The position numbers were made by a program, and so were the translations under genes. The notes under the pieces were generated by a model. The model made no database searches. It was not told the origin of the DNA and was given only the letters and a program-made list of their open reading frames with translations. A stretch of 6,093 bases of DNA from the NCBI GenBank assembly GCA_031378125.1, contig JANNDW010000389.1, positions 1 to 6,093 of the forward strand, given 5' to 3'. This document shows, in pieces, positions 5,653-6,093 of this stretch (the first letter of the stretch is position 1; every line of letters starts with the position of its first letter). The DNA comes from LGRD01 sp031378125. Its GTDB lineage: Bacteria > Pseudomonadota > Gammaproteobacteria > Burkholderiales > Burkholderiaceae_C.

Positions 5653-5915
5653 CTACGGACTCGGTTGCAAACTTGGCGCGGCAACCGTCAGCGGGGTGAG
5701 AAAGCGCAGCAACCCGCTCATCCGGGCCGCCGCGTCGGCGCCGAGGAAGCGCTCCAGCAGCGCGTCGGGCAACGCTTCGGTGTCAAGCGGCGGCATGAAG
5801 GCGCCGCACGCGCTCAGCCACAGTCCGGTTTGCTTGAAGGTGTCCCGCCACCACCCACGCCAGCGCTCCAGGGTGCGCGCCGGAACCGCCAGACCGACCA
5901 GCGCCGGTGTCGCTG
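5653..5915 (-). CDS. Small protein upstream of the transposase, 3' part only (5' end lost in fold-back)
   Basis: The C-terminal 85 or so residues of a gene that precedes the transposase by about 120 bases in the same direction. Recognisable stretch: VPARTLERWRGWWRDTFKQ, a tryptophan-rich helix-turn-helix-like segment, then FMPPLDTEALPDALLERF and a leucine-rich end; stop TAG at 5653-5655. My recollection is that proteins with this RTLxRWRxWW...LPxxLLxRF ending commonly stand before this type of DDE/ExeA pair and carry a cysteine-rich, zinc-binding N-terminus. That half is not visible here, so the zinc-finger idea rests on memory, not on this sequence. The frame continues open to 6057, but that part is proline/glycine/lysine-rich noise from the fold-back region and should not be taken as protein. 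Confidence 0.6.
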
Positions 5916-6093
5916 AGTTGGGGGCGGGCGGCCCGCGCGGACAAAACCACCCCACCCCCCCCACCCAACCCCGGGCGTAATCGGGGCTTTTTCCCGGCGG
6001 GGGTTTTTTTTTGGGGTGGGTGGTGGTGTTGTGCCCGCGCCGGATGGCGGGCTCCAAAACAGCGACACCGGCGCTGGTCGGTCTGGCGGTTCC
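5882..6093. repeat. Terminal fold-back (inverted repeat), probable assembly artefact
   Basis: The last 33 bases (6061-6093) are the exact reverse complement of 5882-5914. Between them both sides stay roughly complementary but with many mismatches and long homopolymers (C-runs at 5941-5972, a run of nine T at 6004-6012). The centre is near 5987. Perfect arms at the outside, a poor-quality middle and a position at the very end of the sequence fit a chimeric or fold-back read extended at a contig end. A real inverted duplication cannot be excluded from sequence alone. Confidence 0.85.

Larger units (their letters stand above)
1874..6093 (-). mobile_element. TnsB/TnsC-like (DDE transposase plus ExeA-type ATPase) transposon, one end inside a Bug gene, other end outside the window
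   Basis: The block carries a DDE transposase, an AAA ATPase, small accessory genes and repeated palindromic DNA. Its left edge falls inside a conserved host gene. All its genes read toward that edge. The boundary at about 1873-1890 is set by the point where Bug-family similarity stops; the exact terminal base cannot be fixed because the opposite end and any target-site duplication are not in the window. A TGAGTGTGCTCA stretch (1881-1892) close to the edge would suit the TG...CA type of end used by DDE elements, but this is only suggestive. Mu, Tn7 (TnsB/TnsC), Tn5053 (TniA/TniB) and IS21 share the transposase-plus-ATPase plan. I cannot assign this element to a named family. Confidence 0.8.

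Noticed and set aside
3239..5916. Long plus-strand frames opposite the ATPase and transposase (for example 3239-3928 and 4837-5916)
   Set aside because: High-GC antisense shadows: rich in alanine, arginine, glutamine and glycine, no family resemblance, and the minus strand has clear catalytic motifs in the same places.
5916..6057. N-terminal 47 residues of the open frame ending at 5653
   Set aside because: Encoded by the homopolymer-rich centre of the fold-back; composition unlike a protein and unlike the downstream part.

Overview
The window is GC-rich and tightly packed. It looks like a betaproteobacterial chromosome fragment, most likely Burkholderiales (Bordetella/Achromobacter type). 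The basis is a Bug-type (TctC-like) solute receptor gene followed directly by a cyclase-family hydrolase gene, a pairing typical of that order. This placement is inference from gene content, not from a marker gene. All recognised genes lie on the minus strand, so the window is best read from right to left.

Left part (1 to about 1873), host DNA: a complete cyclase/kynurenine-formamidase-like gene (118-1140), preceded by the 3' two thirds of a Bug receptor gene (1172-1873). The Bug gene lacks its signal peptide and first lobe. At about 1873 it changes abruptly into unrelated sequence, which I read as one end of a mobile element inserted in the gene.

Right part (about 1874-6093), mobile element: in transcription order it holds a truncated small protein gene (5653-5915), a DD(35)E transposase/integrase of the TnsB/TniA/Mu class (4015-5529), an ExeA/TnsC-like AAA ATPase (3176-4018, ATGA overlap with the transposase), and a 71-residue small protein (2948-3163). 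Next come three tandem copies of a 365-460 bp unit (2020-3224), each with a nested palindrome. A less GC-rich terminal segment (1874-2019) then abuts the Bug gene. The presumed workflow is that the DDE protein cuts and joins DNA, the ATPase supplies target choice or activation, and the small proteins are accessory factors of unknown role. The other element end is not in the window.

The right edge (5882-6093) is a fold-back: the last 33 bases are the exact reverse complement of 5882-5914, with a low-complexity, imperfectly complementary middle. This is most likely an assembly or library artefact at a contig end, and the sequence beyond about 5915 should not be trusted.

The points most worth a second look are the triplicated hairpin/small-ORF unit (two copies with an identical 74-bp frameshifting deletion), the compact TnsB/TnsC-like operon with uncharacterised small partners, and the in-frame fusion between the element end and the Bug gene.
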